A stretch of 64,000 bases of DNA. Origin: Cryobacterium arcticum. Lineage in GTDB: Bacteria > Actinomycetota > Actinomycetes > Actinomycetales > Microbacteriaceae. Made by a program: the position numbers and the translations under genes. The number at the start of each line of letters is the position of its first letter. Position 1 is the stretch's first letter. Under the pieces are notes generated by a model, which saw nothing but the letters and a program-made list of their open reading frames with translations, was not told the DNA's origin and made no database searches. The stretch is from NCBI RefSeq assembly GCF_003185895.1, contig NZ_QHLY01000012.1, positions 310,001 to 374,000 on the forward strand, written 5' to 3'. Below are positions 1 to 8,648 of this stretch, one piece after another.

Positions 1-132
1 CACGCTCAGGGTGCCGGTGCCGGTACGGTCGGCCTTGTTCGCGCCGGTTTCCAGAACCAGCCGGAGCAGGTCCTCATACGGAGTGGCGATGCTGCTGGCC
101 TCGGATGCGCTGGTGTCAGGCTGACTGTTCAT
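1..132 (-). CDS. thyA: Thymidylate synthase, N-terminal part (cut by window edge)
   Basis: Reading the minus strand from the ATG at 130-132 gives 44 residues with no stop before the window edge. They contain [13 protein letters not shown] followed by [12 protein letters not shown], the conserved opening of ThyA-type thymidylate synthases, where DRTGTGT belongs to the phosphate/folate loop. The enzyme methylates dUMP to dTMP using methylenetetrahydrofolate as carbon donor and reductant in the cytoplasm. About 18 residues precede the conserved block, a modest N-terminal extension. The catalytic cysteine lies outside the window. The gene diverges from the glutamine amidotransferase, and the 99 bases between them must hold both promoters. 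In many bacteria folA follows thyA; that cannot be seen here. Confidence 0.9.
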   Translation of the reverse strand, partial: MNSQPDTSASEASSIATPYEDLLRLVLETGANKADRTGTGTLSV

Positions 133-231
133 TGGCTCAAATCTACCCGGTGCGCAGCACGATTAAGGTGTTGCTGCGGGTCTGGCCGTCATATCCGTAA
201 TACCCGCCCGCATCCTCGGTAGCATGGGCCC

Positions 232-966
232 GTGAAGCCCTTTCTGCTGCTCGCGACCCGGTCTGAGGACGAGGCCGCCGACGACGAGTACAACGGCTTC
301 CTTGCCGCGGGCGGGCTGCGGCCCGAACAGCTGCACCGGGTGCGCCTCGAAGCCGGCCCGATGCCCCCGATCGCCCTCGACGACTACTCCGGCGTGATCG
401 TCGGCGGCAGCCCGTTCAATGCCAGTGACGCCGCAGAGACCAAGTCGGCTGTTCAGCGGCGGGTCGAGGGGGAACTCGACGGCCTGCTCGCCGATGTGGT
501 GGCGCGAGACTACCCGTTCCTCGGCGCCTGCTACGGCATCGGCCTGCTCACCAGCTACCTCGACGGTGTCGTCGACGATACCTGGTCGGAGGCGGCCGGA
601 CCCATCGAGGTGAGCCTCACCGCCGACGGCGAGGCCGATCAGCTCTTCGGTCGCGTGGCGCCCCGCTTCGAAGCGTTCGTGGGCCACAAGGAGGCCTGCA
701 CGGCGCTGCCGACCGGAGCGGTGTTGCTGGCCACGGGGGAGAACTGCCCGGTGCAGGCCTTCCGGGTGGGCCAGAACGTCTACGCCACGCAATTCCATCC
801 CGAACTGACCCAGGCCGGCATCCTCACCCGGCTGCGCGTCTACCACGACAACGGCTACTTCGAACCGGATGCCTACGACGACGTCATCGCCGCGATCGAC
901 GCGTCCACGGTCACCGAGCCGGCCACCATCATGAAGGCCTTCGTGCAGCGGTTCGGCACGGACTGA
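232..966 (+). CDS. Class I glutamine amidotransferase (GMP-synthase-like)
   Basis: A stand-alone glutaminase domain of 244 residues starting at GTG. The nucleophile elbow reads FLGACYGIGLL, with the catalytic Cys at residue 100, and the His/Glu pair of the triad lies in QFHPELTQ (His189, Glu191). An oxyanion-region glycine motif, VIVGGSPFN, is near residue 57. The family transfers ammonia from glutamine to a partner or hydrolyses small gamma-glutamyl compounds; stand-alone members are often annotated as GMP synthase subunits although no synthase partner is present here. It is monocistronic and convergent with the CotH lipoprotein gene 28 bases downstream. The real substrate is unknown. Catalytic competence is well supported by the intact triad. 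Confidence 0.85.
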   Translation: MKPFLLLATRSEDEAADDEYNGFLAAGGLRPEQLHRVRLEAGPMPPIALDDYSGVIVGGSPFNASDAAETKSAVQRRVEGELDGLLADVVARDYPFLGACYGIGLLTSYLDGVVDDTWSEAAGPIEVSLTADGEADQLFGRVAPRFEAFVGHKEACTALPTGAVLLATGENCPVQAFRVGQNVYATQFHPELTQAGILTRLRVYHDNGYFEPDAYDDVIAAIDASTVTEPATIMKAFVQRFGTD

Positions 967-994
967 CGGCACGCCTGAGTCGACGCCGGCCGGG

Positions 995-2467
995 TCACTC
1001 CGCTGCGGTGAGGTACGCCGCGATCGTGTCGGATTCCTCCTGGAGGGTGTCTTCCGGCACGAGATCGCTCGCCTGGTCGGTCAGCAGGGCGGTCCACCGG
1101 TCGAGCACGTCCTGGGCGTCGCCGCTGTCGTAAAGGCTGGCGGTGAGGGTGGTCGTGGCCGTGTCGACGAGCGCGGAGAAGGTGCTGTCGGCCAGGAACC
1201 GGGTGGCCAGGATGTTGTCGCCCCCGCCGGGACCGCCGTCTGGTGCTGCGCCGTCTGGTGCAGCGCCATCTGGTGCTTCCCCGTCGGGCGCGGTCGCACC
1301 GTCCGGCGGGGCGCCGCGATCGCCACCGTCTCCGCCGAAGCCGCCGCCCATCCCGCCATTCATGCCGCCGAAGGAGAGGTTGGCGTCCCAGGCCACAACC
1401 GTCATCAGCCCGGTCTCGCTGTCGTAGCGCAGGTAGGAATTATTGCCGGGGCCATCGATGTCGTCGGTGTTCGCGGTGAGGTCCTGCATGGCCAGATAAG
1501 TGGCGAACGAGTCCACGTCGAGGTGATCACCGAGGTCGGCGGCGAAGGTCGCGTCGTCGGAATTGTTGATGAAGTCGAGGAAGTCGATCAGCGGGGTGAG
1601 GTCGTCGTCGCCGGTCTTCTGGTCGAAGACGTCGGTGTACTCCGCGGGATCGTCGCCCCGATAGCTGTAGTCGCCGCCGGAGTCGGCCTTGTACGTAGAG
1701 CCGCCGGCCTCGAAGGCGTCGTCGTTCCAGGCGTCGTCGTCGATGCTCTCCATCACCAGCCGCAGCGCATCGTCGCCGCCGTTCACGCTCAACCGCACCG
1801 CGGCCGACTTCTCGGTGGCGAGTCCGCTCAGACCGATGAGCTCGAGTGCCACTGCCTCGTTGAGCGAGGATTCGCTGGTATTGCCCCGCACGATGAATTC
1901 GGTGCGGTCCTGATAGGACTGATCGGTGACGTACTTGTCGAGCCGGATGAGCCAGGGCAGCGTCTCGGGGTCGTCGGTGTTCACCGAGCCGTCGCCCGAG
2001 TCCGGGGCAGCCGGCGCCCCGGTGTCTGCTCCGTCGTCGTCGGTGTCGGCCGTCGAGTCGCTTCCGATGCCGCGCAGGCTGGAGTTGCCCTTCAGCCGCA
2101 GTCCGACCTGCTCGAAGACCGTGCCGTCGATGGTGACCGTCGCCGAGATCCAGCCTTTGTCGCCGGTCTCGCTGTAGGCGTCGAGCATCGCCTGGTAGTC
2201 ATCGTCGTCGAAGTCGATGGTGATGGAATGCACCAGGCTGGTGTCGTAGAAGTCCGAGTCGAGCAGCGCAGCGGCCTGCTCGGCGGTCAGCGATGACGAG
2301 GTCGTGGCTCCGGTGGCTCCGGTGGCGTCGCAGGCGGTCAGCCCGGCCAGCGCGAGGGCGCCGATCGCGAGGGCGGCGACGGGGCGCATCCGGCTGCGCG
2401 GCCGGAAGATGTCACGTCGGGAACTCTCACGTCGGGACCTGTCGCGTGGGTTCGGTAGCTGGGGCAC
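995..2467 (-). CDS. CotH-kinase-family lipoprotein
   Basis: 490 residues from a GTG start preceded by GGAAGG at suitable spacing. An arginine-rich N-terminus leads into a hydrophobic segment and the lipobox LTAC (Cys46), so the protein should be lipid-anchored outside the membrane. CotH features follow: LRLKGNSS (about 123-130), a long middle domain, NTDDIDGPGNNSYL (about 333-346) and VAWDANLSFGG (358-368), which match the family core with its metal-binding Asp. A low-complexity Ala-Pro-Asp-Gly/Gly linker (369-417) precedes a helical tail. CotH proteins are atypical kinases; the Bacillus protein phosphorylates spore-coat protein. In many bacteria CotH genes sit beside DUF4956 and VTC genes, which here lie 13 kb away (15540-16972). 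The substrate is unknown. Confidence 0.85.
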   Translation of the reverse strand: MPQLPNPRDRSRRESSRRDIFRPRSRMRPVAALAIGALALAGLTACDATGATGATTSSSLTAEQAAALLDSDFYDTSLVHSITIDFDDDDYQAMLDAYSETGDKGWISATVTIDGTVFEQVGLRLKGNSSLRGIGSDSTADTDDDGADTGAPAAPDSGDGSVNTDDPETLPWLIRLDKYVTDQSYQDRTEFIVRGNTSESSLNEAVALELIGLSGLATEKSAAVRLSVNGGDDALRLVMESIDDDAWNDDAFEAGGSTYKADSGGDYSYRGDDPAEYTDVFDQKTGDDDLTPLIDFLDFINNSDDATFAADLGDHLDVDSFATYLAMQDLTANTDDIDGPGNNSYLRYDSETGLMTVVAWDANLSFGGMNGGMGGGFGGDGGDRGAPPDGATAPDGEAPDGAAPDGAAPDGGPGGGDNILATRFLADSTFSALVDTATTTLTASLYDSGDAQDVLDRWTALLTDQASDLVPEDTLQEESDTIAAYLTAAE

Positions 2468-2565
2468 TGGGCACCTTCCGGTAGGGAGTGATCCAGTGCA
2501 CCAGCACCGCCTATGGGGCGGCTATGGGCGGCTCGTGCATCCGCTGAACGGATGCGCCGCGCCGG

Positions 2566-3258
2566 CTACAACAGCTTGCGTGCCGTGGCCCAGGCGGTGA
2601 GTTCGTGCCGACTGGAGAGCTGCAGCTTGCGCAGTACCGCCGACACGTGCGTCTCCACGGTCTTGGGGGAGATGAAGAGCGCCGTCGCCACCTCCTTGTA
2701 GGCATAGCCGCGGGCGATCAGGCGCATCACTTCCTGCTCCCGGGCGGAGAGCCTGTCAAGCTCGTCACTGGTGGAGGCGGTCTCGCCGGCGACGGCTCCG
2801 AATGCGTCGAGCACGAACCCGGCCAAGCGCGGCGAGAAAACGGCGTCACCGCCGGCGACCCGGCGGGCGGCGTCGGAGACCTCGGCGCCCGACGAGCTCT
2901 TGGTGATGTAGCCGCGGGCACCGGCCCGGATGACACTGACCACGTCATCAGCCGCATCCGACACGCTCAACGCCAGGAACAGAGTCGCCGGAGCCTGGGG
3001 TGCGGCGGCGCGGATTACCTCGGCGCCGCCACCGCCGATGCCACCGGGCAGGTGCACGTCGAGCAGTACCACCCGGGGCTGGGTGGCGATCACCACGGCC
3101 ACGGCCTCATCGACAGTGGCGGCTTCGCCGAGCACCAGCAGAGCCGGGTCGAGCTCTGAGCGCAGGCCCGACCGGAAAATGGAGTGGTCGTCGACGATCA
3201 CGATGGTCAGCGGCGGATTGGCGTTCTGCGCTGCACTCTGGGTGCCGGGATCGGTCAT
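2566..3258 (-). CDS. NarL/LuxR-family response regulator
   Basis: A 230-residue response regulator. The receiver domain has the acidic pair Asp23-Asp24 in VIVDDHSIF and the phosphoacceptor Asp67 in VVLLDVHLPGG; the switch Thr/Ser and Lys follow (FLALS, ITKSS). The C-terminal LuxR helix-turn-helix (about 170-226) contains LSAREQEVMRLIARG and FISPKTVETHVSAVLRKL. Its ATG overlaps the stop of the upstream histidine kinase by four bases, so the pair is translated together. The family dimerises on phosphorylation and activates transcription, commonly of the divergent gene. Kinases with an N-terminal PspC domain are typical partners of envelope-stress regulators in Actinobacteria, so the divergent PspC protein gene is the likeliest target. 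Confidence 0.93.
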   Translation of the reverse strand: MTDPGTQSAAQNANPPLTIVIVDDHSIFRSGLRSELDPALLVLGEAATVDEAVAVVIATQPRVVLLDVHLPGGIGGGGAEVIRAAAPQAPATLFLALSVSDAADDVVSVIRAGARGYITKSSSGAEVSDAARRVAGGDAVFSPRLAGFVLDAFGAVAGETASTSDELDRLSAREQEVMRLIARGYAYKEVATALFISPKTVETHVSAVLRKLQLSSRHELTAWATARKLL

Positions 3259-4664
3259 GGGGTGTCTTCCTGAACGTCGAGGGGGAGGGTCAACCGGATC
3301 TCGGTGCCGGTGCCGCCGGGGCCGGACTGCACTGTCGCCGTGCCACCGGCGCGCTGCATCCGCCCCAGAATGGACTCCCGCACGCCCATGCGGTCAGCGG
3401 GGATGTCGCTGAGCGTGAACCCGGGACCGCGGTCGGTGATGCTCACTTCGATGGCGGTGGGGGAGCTTTCCAGGTAGACCGACACGCGCCCGCCGGCGTG
3501 CCGGGCGGCGTTGAGCATTGCTTCGCGGCTGGCGGCGAGCAGGGCCTCCGGCACGTCGCGATCGACGGATCCGACCGCGACCACATCCACGTGCACCGCG
3601 AAGTCGCGCTCAACGATGGTGGCCACCCGGCGCAGTTCGGTGGAGAGGTCGACCCGGCCCGTCGTGGCGCCGGTGAACAACCATTCCCGCAGGTCGCGTT
3701 CCTGCGCACGGGCGAGCCTGGCGGCATCCGAGTGCGGGCCGGCTTTCTGTTGGATGAGCGCGAGGGTCTGCAGCACAGAGTCGTGCAGGTGTGCGGCCAT
3801 CTCGGCGCGTTCGCCCGCTCGTTCCCGTGCCGCTCGCTCGTCGGAGAGGTCACGGGTGAGCCGCACGGCCCACGGCGCCACCACCACAGCCACCCCGATC
3901 AGCACCGACACCGCCGCAACTACGACGGTCCAGACGTTGGGGTTCTCGCTGGTGACGAAGAAGAGCAGGATGCCCAGCGCCACCAGAACGAGCGCGCCGA
4001 GGGCACGCACCAGCATGCCGGAACTGCGCGGGCCGGCGCCGCTGCGCAGTTCGGCGAACTGCCGCCAGGCCAGACCGGTGCCGGCCAGGGCCACGATCGC
4101 GGGGATGATCGCGTCCAGCGGAAGGTCGGCGCCGAGCCGGTTGGCGATCAGCGCGCCGGCCGTGGCCACCAGGGCGAGGCCCAGGAAGATCTCGGTGACG
4201 GGCGCTCGGTGGAACTCCTCGGTCTCGAGGGCGGCGGCGGTCTCGTCTGCCGGCTCCGGGCTGGTCGCGGCATGGGCCGTGAGGCCGGAGGTGGGGCCGG
4301 CACTGCCCGGAGTGAACGGGGCTGCCACCGTGGGAATGGAGCCGGTGAGGGTGGGGCCTCCGGTCGCGGTGCGGCCGGAGCCCAGTAACACAGCCTTGGG
4401 CAGTTGCTCCGGTCGGCCGTCGAAGCCGAGCCGCGCATCCGCCGCTTCGTCGGGGGTGGTCGCCCACAACCAGCCGTAGAGCAGCGCACCGGCGCCGCCG
4501 CAGAGTGCCAACACGAATGTCACCGTGCGCACGAACGTCACCGGCAGGCCGGTGTGCCGGGCGAAACCCGCGCACACGCCAGCCACTATGCGCAGGCGTG
4601 GCCGAGTGAGTCGCCCGGTAATGCGGGCTTCGGTGGCGCGCGTTTCGGTCACCTGTTCATCCAA
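3255..4664 (-). CDS. Sensor histidine kinase with N-terminal PspC domain
   Basis: 469 residues. A PspC domain (about 19-73, RIVAGVCAGFARHTG and a hydrophobic helix ending GWLWATTPDE) is followed by a disordered linker, four predicted membrane helices (about 157-265), a HisKA_3 dimerisation helix with the phospho-His294 in AHLHDSVLQT, and a HATPase_c domain (ARHAGG, DRGPGF, GTGTEIRLTLP). Sensing is therefore within the membrane. It is co-translated with the response regulator downstream. The start is uncertain: TTG at 4664 is used here; an in-frame GTG lies four codons further in, and the nearby ATG is out of frame. The architecture resembles the LiaS/DesK-like kinases that answer to cell-wall damage. 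Confidence 0.9.
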   Translation of the reverse strand: MDEQVTETRATEARITGRLTRPRLRIVAGVCAGFARHTGLPVTFVRTVTFVLALCGGAGALLYGWLWATTPDEAADARLGFDGRPEQLPKAVLLGSGRTATGGPTLTGSIPTVAAPFTPGSAGPTSGLTAHAATSPEPADETAAALETEEFHRAPVTEIFLGLALVATAGALIANRLGADLPLDAIIPAIVALAGTGLAWRQFAELRSGAGPRSSGMLVRALGALVLVALGILLFFVTSENPNVWTVVVAAVSVLIGVAVVVAPWAVRLTRDLSDERAARERAGERAEMAAHLHDSVLQTLALIQQKAGPHSDAARLARAQERDLREWLFTGATTGRVDLSTELRRVATIVERDFAVHVDVVAVGSVDRDVPEALLAASREAMLNAARHAGGRVSVYLESSPTAIEVSITDRGPGFTLSDIPADRMGVRESILGRMQRAGGTATVQSGPGGTGTEIRLTLPLDVQEDTP

Positions 4665-4681
4665 TCACCTACGGTCTTGCC

Positions 4682-4724
4682 GGGTGCACCCCGAAGCGCA
4701 TCCTCAGGGTGCAATCAGGGACTT
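4682..4724. promoter_or_regulatory. Candidate regulator site between kinase and PspC genes
   Basis: The 102-base divergent region holds a perfect 10-bp palindrome GGGTGCACCC (4682-4691) and, 25 bases on, a second GGGTGCA (4707-4713) leading into AATCAGGGACTT. Two related half-sites at this spacing in front of a gene divergent from its presumed regulator suit binding of a NarL-type dimer, but no binding data or consensus for this family member is known to me. Confidence 0.35.
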
Positions 4725-4766
4725 CCCCCATGGCCGACCACGGCAGGGGAGCAGCAAGATGGAGCC

Positions 4767-6476
4767 ATGACAGATGCACCGTCCACCTCTTCGCCCGGCA
4801 CCCCCTACGGTTCGACCGGGCAGCCCAAGCCCGCCGGCGGCGCCCAGTTCTTCGACTGGGTGCGCGGCCTCGGCTTCGTGCGCGGCCAGGACCGATGGCT
4901 GGCCGGCGTCTGCGGCGCCCTCGCGGCCCGCACCGGCCTCGACCCGCTGATCGTGCGCGGCATCGCCGTCGTGATCGCCATCCTCGGCGGCCCGATCTTC
5001 TTCCTCTACGCGGTGGGCTGGGCGCTGATCCCAGACGAGCGAGGACGCAGCCTGGTCGAACAGGCCGTGCACCAGGTCTTCGAGCCCGCCATGATCGCCG
5101 TCGGTGTTCTGCTGTTCTTCACCTTCATTCCGTGGATGCAGGGCATCTGGTGGCAGGGACCGCCGGAGGTGTGGGGTATGCCGGGTTGGCTCGAGGTGCT
5201 GCTGCGCACGAGCTGGGCCATCGGCCTCACCGTGGGCATCGTTCTGCTGGTGGTTTACATCGCCAAGCGGGTTCCCTCTCCGCGCACTCGCCCTGGGCAG
5301 CCCGGCGGCGGATACCCCAACGGCTACCCCAACGGCGGGTACCCGAACGGCGGCGCTCCATACGGCAGTGCACCCTCCGGCAATGCTCCCTCCGGCAGCG
5401 CTCCGCACGATGCCACACCGGCCGCCACCGACTCGGCGCCGATGCCAGCCGAGGGCAGTACGCCGACCAGCACCTTTGTGCCGCCCATCCCGCCGGTGCC
5501 GGAGCCGCCGGCACCCTCGTCGCCCGCTGGGGCAGCAGGCTTTGCTGCCACACCTCCGCAGCCCTCGCTGTGGGACGATCTGACCACCCGCGGAGCAAAC
5601 TGGCAGACACGGTCGAACGGCCAGTCCGGTTCAGCACCATACGGTACCGCCCCGTACGGCACAGCCCCCTACGGCGCAGCCCCCTACGGCGCAGCCCCCT
5701 CCGGCAGCGCCCCGTACGCTTCCAGCCGCTTCGACTCCACCCCATACGGATCGAACCCGTACGCATCGACGCCCAAGTCGGCCAGTGCCAGCACCTTCGA
5801 CCCGCAGATCTACCGCGAGCTGCACCGCCGCAAGCACCTGGGTGCCGGCTTCATCTCGGTGGTCGCCGGGCTCGCCCTCAGCACCGGCGCTGTCGCCGCA
5901 TCCTTCGTCGCCGACGGAGCCTGGTCGAACACCGCCTACCTGGTGGGTGCGGCCGCCGCGCTCGCCGTGATCGCCGTGGGCATCATCGTCGCCGGCATCC
6001 GTGGCAAGGAGGGCGGCTGGCTGAACTTCTTCAGCATCGTGCTGGCCTCGACCCTGGTGTGGACCGCGTTCATCCCGGCCGGCACCGATTTTGTGACCTT
6101 CGGAGACCCCACCTGGGAGTACGACACCAGCGATCCCACCGGATTCGCCATGATTGCCGGAGCGCCCGTCATCGACCTCACCGCGATCGACAGCACCCCC
6201 TCCGCCACCGACCGAACCGTCGACATCTGGTTGGCGTTCGGTGACGTCGAGCTGGTGCTGCCCGACAACCGCACCGTCCTGGTCGAAGCCAGCAACCTGG
6301 CCGGCAGCATCGACTACGACACGACCGAAGCACCGGACGTCGACCGCCGCGGCGTGCTGGTCCACGACTCCCGAGTTGTGACGGAGGGCACCGGCACCGG
6401 CGTCACCACCGTGCGGGTGTGGAACGGCTTCGGCGAGGTCACCATCAACCAGCCGGCCGAGCCGGCCCTGCGCTAG
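4767..6476 (+). CDS. PspC-domain, LiaF-like membrane protein
   Basis: 569 residues from the ATG at 4767; a longer open frame upstream lacks a fitting start. After a short Pro/Ser leader comes a PspC domain (about residues 37-92, RWLAGVCGALAARTG, then YAVGWALIPDE), membrane helices, a long low-complexity Gly/Pro/Tyr/Asn/Ala-Ser region (about 180-335) with iterated PNGGY and APYG units, further helices near 350-430, and a C-terminal beta-rich domain (WLAFGDVELVLPDN, LAGSIDYD) resembling LiaF-type C-terminal domains. In Bacillus, LiaF restrains the LiaSR kinase system; the divergent kinase-regulator pair here also begins with PspC, so this protein is probably its modulator or target. The repeats are unusually long for the family. 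Confidence 0.8.
   Translation: MTDAPSTSSPGTPYGSTGQPKPAGGAQFFDWVRGLGFVRGQDRWLAGVCGALAARTGLDPLIVRGIAVVIAILGGPIFFLYAVGWALIPDERGRSLVEQAVHQVFEPAMIAVGVLLFFTFIPWMQGIWWQGPPEVWGMPGWLEVLLRTSWAIGLTVGIVLLVVYIAKRVPSPRTRPGQPGGGYPNGYPNGGYPNGGAPYGSAPSGNAPSGSAPHDATPAATDSAPMPAEGSTPTSTFVPPIPPVPEPPAPSSPAGAAGFAATPPQPSLWDDLTTRGANWQTRSNGQSGSAPYGTAPYGTAPYGAAPYGAAPSGSAPYASSRFDSTPYGSNPYASTPKSASASTFDPQIYRELHRRKHLGAGFISVVAGLALSTGAVAASFVADGAWSNTAYLVGAAAALAVIAVGIIVAGIRGKEGGWLNFFSIVLASTLVWTAFIPAGTDFVTFGDPTWEYDTSDPTGFAMIAGAPVIDLTAIDSTPSATDRTVDIWLAFGDVELVLPDNRTVLVEASNLAGSIDYDTTEAPDVDRRGVLVHDSRVVTEGTGTGVTTVRVWNGFGEVTINQPAEPALR
5641..5712 (+). repeat. In-gene tandem repeat encoding APYG units
   Basis: About five near-identical 15-base units, consensus TACGGCGCAGCCCCC, encode AlaProTyrGly-type pentads in the linker of the PspC protein. 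A related array encoding ProAsnGlyGlyTyr lies near 5310-5350. Copy number could vary by slippage without a frameshift because the unit is 15 bases. Confidence 0.7.
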
Positions 6477-6487
6477 GAGCACACACC

Positions 6488-6883
6488 ATGACCGACAACA
6501 CCGGCGCAAACGCCAACGCCAACACGAGTGGCAGCACGGACCCCGTCACCCAGCCCTACCCGGACAACACCACCGGGGAGAGCGCCGCCGATTCACATCC
6601 CACGGCGGCCACCACTCCGATTCCGCCGCAGGACCCGACTCCGCCGACTCAAACTCCGCCCGCCCCGGCGGCAGCCGTACCGGCGCCGCTGCCCAAACGC
6701 CGCCCCCTGTTCGCCACCATCCTGTGGGGCGCCCTGATGCTCGCCCTCGCGGCCTTCGTCGCGGCCCGAGAGCTGGTTCCGGGCGGCTTCGACCTGGTCA
6801 CCTGGTTGCTCACGGCCGTCGTGGGCATCGGGCTGTTGCTGGTCGTCGCCGGTATCGCTGCCGCATCCCGCCGGGCCGGCTGA
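6488..6883 (+). CDS. Small two-helix membrane protein
   Basis: 131 residues. The first 70 are disordered and rich in Thr, Pro, Asn and Ala; two predicted membrane helices follow (about 74-93 and 101-125), ending in a short basic tail (SRRAG). An AGGAG at 6475-6479 overlaps the previous stop and stands eight bases before the ATG, so it is very likely co-transcribed with the PspC protein. I do not recognise a named family. Its position suggests an accessory membrane component of the same envelope-stress module. Confidence 0.7.
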   Translation: MTDNTGANANANTSGSTDPVTQPYPDNTTGESAADSHPTAATTPIPPQDPTPPTQTPPAPAAAVPAPLPKRRPLFATILWGALMLALAAFVAARELVPGGFDLVTWLLTAVVGIGLLLVVAGIAAASRRAG

Positions 6884-6952
6884 CCGGCCGTCGTTTCGGT
6901 GGCGCACAGCCCTGCACCTAGGGTTGGTACAACACCGATCGGGGGGTCGCAC

Positions 6953-7984
6953 ATGGGGCAGGCAGCAGAACAGAACCAACCTGAGGTTGTCGGCCGGGCC
7001 CGCGCCCGCGACATCGCCGCGGTGGCGACCCTATGGCTGCCGGTGCTGGTGGTCGGCGTCACCGCGACCAGCTGGCTCGACCGGCTGCCGGCAGACCTGC
7101 CCAAGCAGTGGGGCCCGGATGGCGTGACCTCGACGGCTCCCACCTGGCTGCTGTTGCTCATCGCCGTCGTGCTCAGCCTGGCCGCGGCCGTCGGCTCCCT
7201 GCTCGCCCTGCCGGCCGGCGCCGCCCCCAACCGCCGCACGATCTTCCTGGCCAGCGGCTTCGTCGCCGGCCTGGCCGCCAGCGTCTGGCTAGTCTGTGCG
7301 GGATCGACCATCCTCGCGGGATCCGCGGAACCCGAGGTGGGCGCCTGGCCGCTACTGGCCATCCTGAGTTGCGGCTACGGCGGCATCGCCGCCCTGCTGG
7401 CCTCGCCGTGGTCGGCCCCGCCCCGCACCGCGGCCCTGCACGACGACGCCGCCACCGACGGCGCCGCCACCGACGGCGCCGCCACCGACGGCGCCGCGGA
7501 CCTGTACGCCGACACCGAGGAAGCCTGGTCGAGCACCGAGGTCTCCCCGCTATTCGCGTGGCTTGCGGCGGCTCTCGGCCTGGGGGCCGTCGGCTTGCTG
7601 TTCGGCCCGCTGCTGGCCGGCGGCACCACCCCGGCCAAACTGATCGGTGCGGCCACCCTGGCCGTCATCGCCCTGGTCAGCGCGGCCTTCGCCCGGATCC
7701 AGGTCGGAATCGACGCCCGCGGTCTGCTGGTCTCCTCCGGCACACTCGGCATCCCTTTGCGCACCATTCCGCTCGCCGCGATCGACGCCGTGCACGCCGA
7801 CTACCTCGAGGCCCTGCGCTGGGGAGGCTGGGGGTACCGGGTGATGCCGGGACGCTCTGCGGTGATCCTGCGCTCAGGCCCCGGACTCATCGTGAGCCTC
7901 ACCAGCGGAAGCCAGTTCGCCCTCAGCCTCAAAGAGCCGGATGAACCGGCCGGGCTGCTCGCCGCACTGGCCAAACCCGCCTGA
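6953..7984 (+). CDS. Multi-pass membrane protein with DUF1648-like N-terminus
   Basis: 343 residues from the ATG at 6953. The N-terminal part (LWLPVLVVGVTATSW, then LPADLPKQWGPDGV) resembles the SdpI/DUF1648 region in which a lumenal segment with a tryptophan-glycine follows the first helix. Four or five more hydrophobic helices follow, separated near residue 165-180 by a triple AlaAlaThrAspGly repeat. The C-terminal 100 residues (RIQVGIDARGLLVSSG, IPLRTIPLAAIDAV, WGGWGYRV) look like a bacterial PH-like domain. It lies 69 bases after the small membrane protein in the same direction and may belong to that operon. A perfect hairpin spans its stop codon. Confidence 0.7.
   Translation: MGQAAEQNQPEVVGRARARDIAAVATLWLPVLVVGVTATSWLDRLPADLPKQWGPDGVTSTAPTWLLLLIAVVLSLAAAVGSLLALPAGAAPNRRTIFLASGFVAGLAASVWLVCAGSTILAGSAEPEVGAWPLLAILSCGYGGIAALLASPWSAPPRTAALHDDAATDGAATDGAATDGAADLYADTEEAWSSTEVSPLFAWLAAALGLGAVGLLFGPLLAGGTTPAKLIGAATLAVIALVSAAFARIQVGIDARGLLVSSGTLGIPLRTIPLAAIDAVHADYLEALRWGGWGYRVMPGRSAVILRSGPGLIVSLTSGSQFALSLKEPDEPAGLLAALAKPA
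7448..7492 (+). repeat. Three perfect 15-bp tandem repeats in a coding region
   Basis: The unit GCCGCCACCGACGGC occurs three times without a mismatch and encodes AlaAlaThrAspGly in a loop between membrane helices. The identity at third codon positions points to recent slippage expansion. Confidence 0.85.
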
Positions 7985-8009
7985 CCGGCCCCGGTAGTGC
8001 CGCCGGTCA
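7982..8009 (+). terminator. Hairpin at the end of the PspC membrane-protein operon
   Basis: TGACCGGC (7982-7989, includes the stop codon) pairs perfectly with GCCGGTCA (8002-8009) over a 12-base loop. There is no T-run, so this may be a weak or bidirectional terminator between the convergent genes ending at 7984 and 8040. Confidence 0.45.
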
Positions 8010-8039
8010 GACGGTTCGCGCGGATGCGGCCGAGCCGTT

Positions 8040-8468
8040 CTAGATGACGGGTGCGTGCACGACGCGGAAGACCTTGCTGATCACCGGTTCGGCATCCGTC
8101 AGTACCCAGTCGGGGTCCTCGAGGTGTTTGCGGATGGCCGGAACGAGCGTCTGCCAGTAGTCGTGGTGCATGGCATGCCAGTTCTCAAGCGAGGGAGACT
8201 CGCGCTGTGCCAGTTCCAGGGTGGCTTCCGCAACGGTGTGCTCGTGCACCTCGAGCACCTCGACGACGGCGACCCGGGTGTTCGCGGAATCGACGAGGGC
8301 GTATTCGGTGCCCACCTCGGGAAGCGGGTCAGCCGTCAGCTCGTAGGCCACGCGCAGGTTGGACGAGCCGGTCTTGTCGCCGCTCATCACCAGCGCAACC
8401 ATCAGCTCGCGGAATTCGCCGGGTTCACCGAACACGAGCGGGGGAAGGGTGTCGATATCGGCAAGCAT
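8040..8468 (-). CDS. ASCH-domain protein
   Basis: 142 residues from the ATG at 8468, preceded by a GAGAGAAAG ribosome site. The order PPLVFGEPGEFRELMVALVMSGDKTGSSNL, then LPEVGTEYALVDSAN and VEVLEVHEH matches bacterial ASCH proteins, whose beta-barrel resembles PUA domains; GDKTGSSNL corresponds to the family GxKxxTxR-like ligand loop. ASCH proteins are thought to bind RNA, and some are nucleases or hydrolyse acetylated cytidine. The C-terminal helix region WHAMHHDYWQTLV fits. The gene diverges from topoisomerase IB across a 180-base region that contains a GC-rich hairpin near 8486-8510. The precise function is unknown. Confidence 0.8.
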   Translation of the reverse strand: MLADIDTLPPLVFGEPGEFRELMVALVMSGDKTGSSNLRVAYELTADPLPEVGTEYALVDSANTRVAVVEVLEVHEHTVAEATLELAQRESPSLENWHAMHHDYWQTLVPAIRKHLEDPDWVLTDAEPVISKVFRVVHAPVI

Positions 8469-8648
8469 GGTGACTTTCTCTCGCGTCGCCCGCGAGTGCT
8501 CGCGCGGGTCGTGAGAAAAGTATAGAGAGCGCACGCAGCGCGCCACGCCACTGCCGAGCCGGTGTTTCCGGCTGCGGGAGCCACGGGGCGCTTGCCCGGA
8601 ATGCTGCGCACGCTTACGCTGAAAAACCCACAGTCTCCGGAGGACGTT

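Noticed and set aside
3000-4388. 462-residue plus-strand frame
   Set aside because: Antisense to the two-component genes, whose motifs are intact; composition is typical of a shadow frame.
4713-4730. DosR box upstream of the PspC protein gene
   Set aside because: Only the left half GGGACT matches; the right half is CCCCC without the inverted GTCCC at proper spacing.
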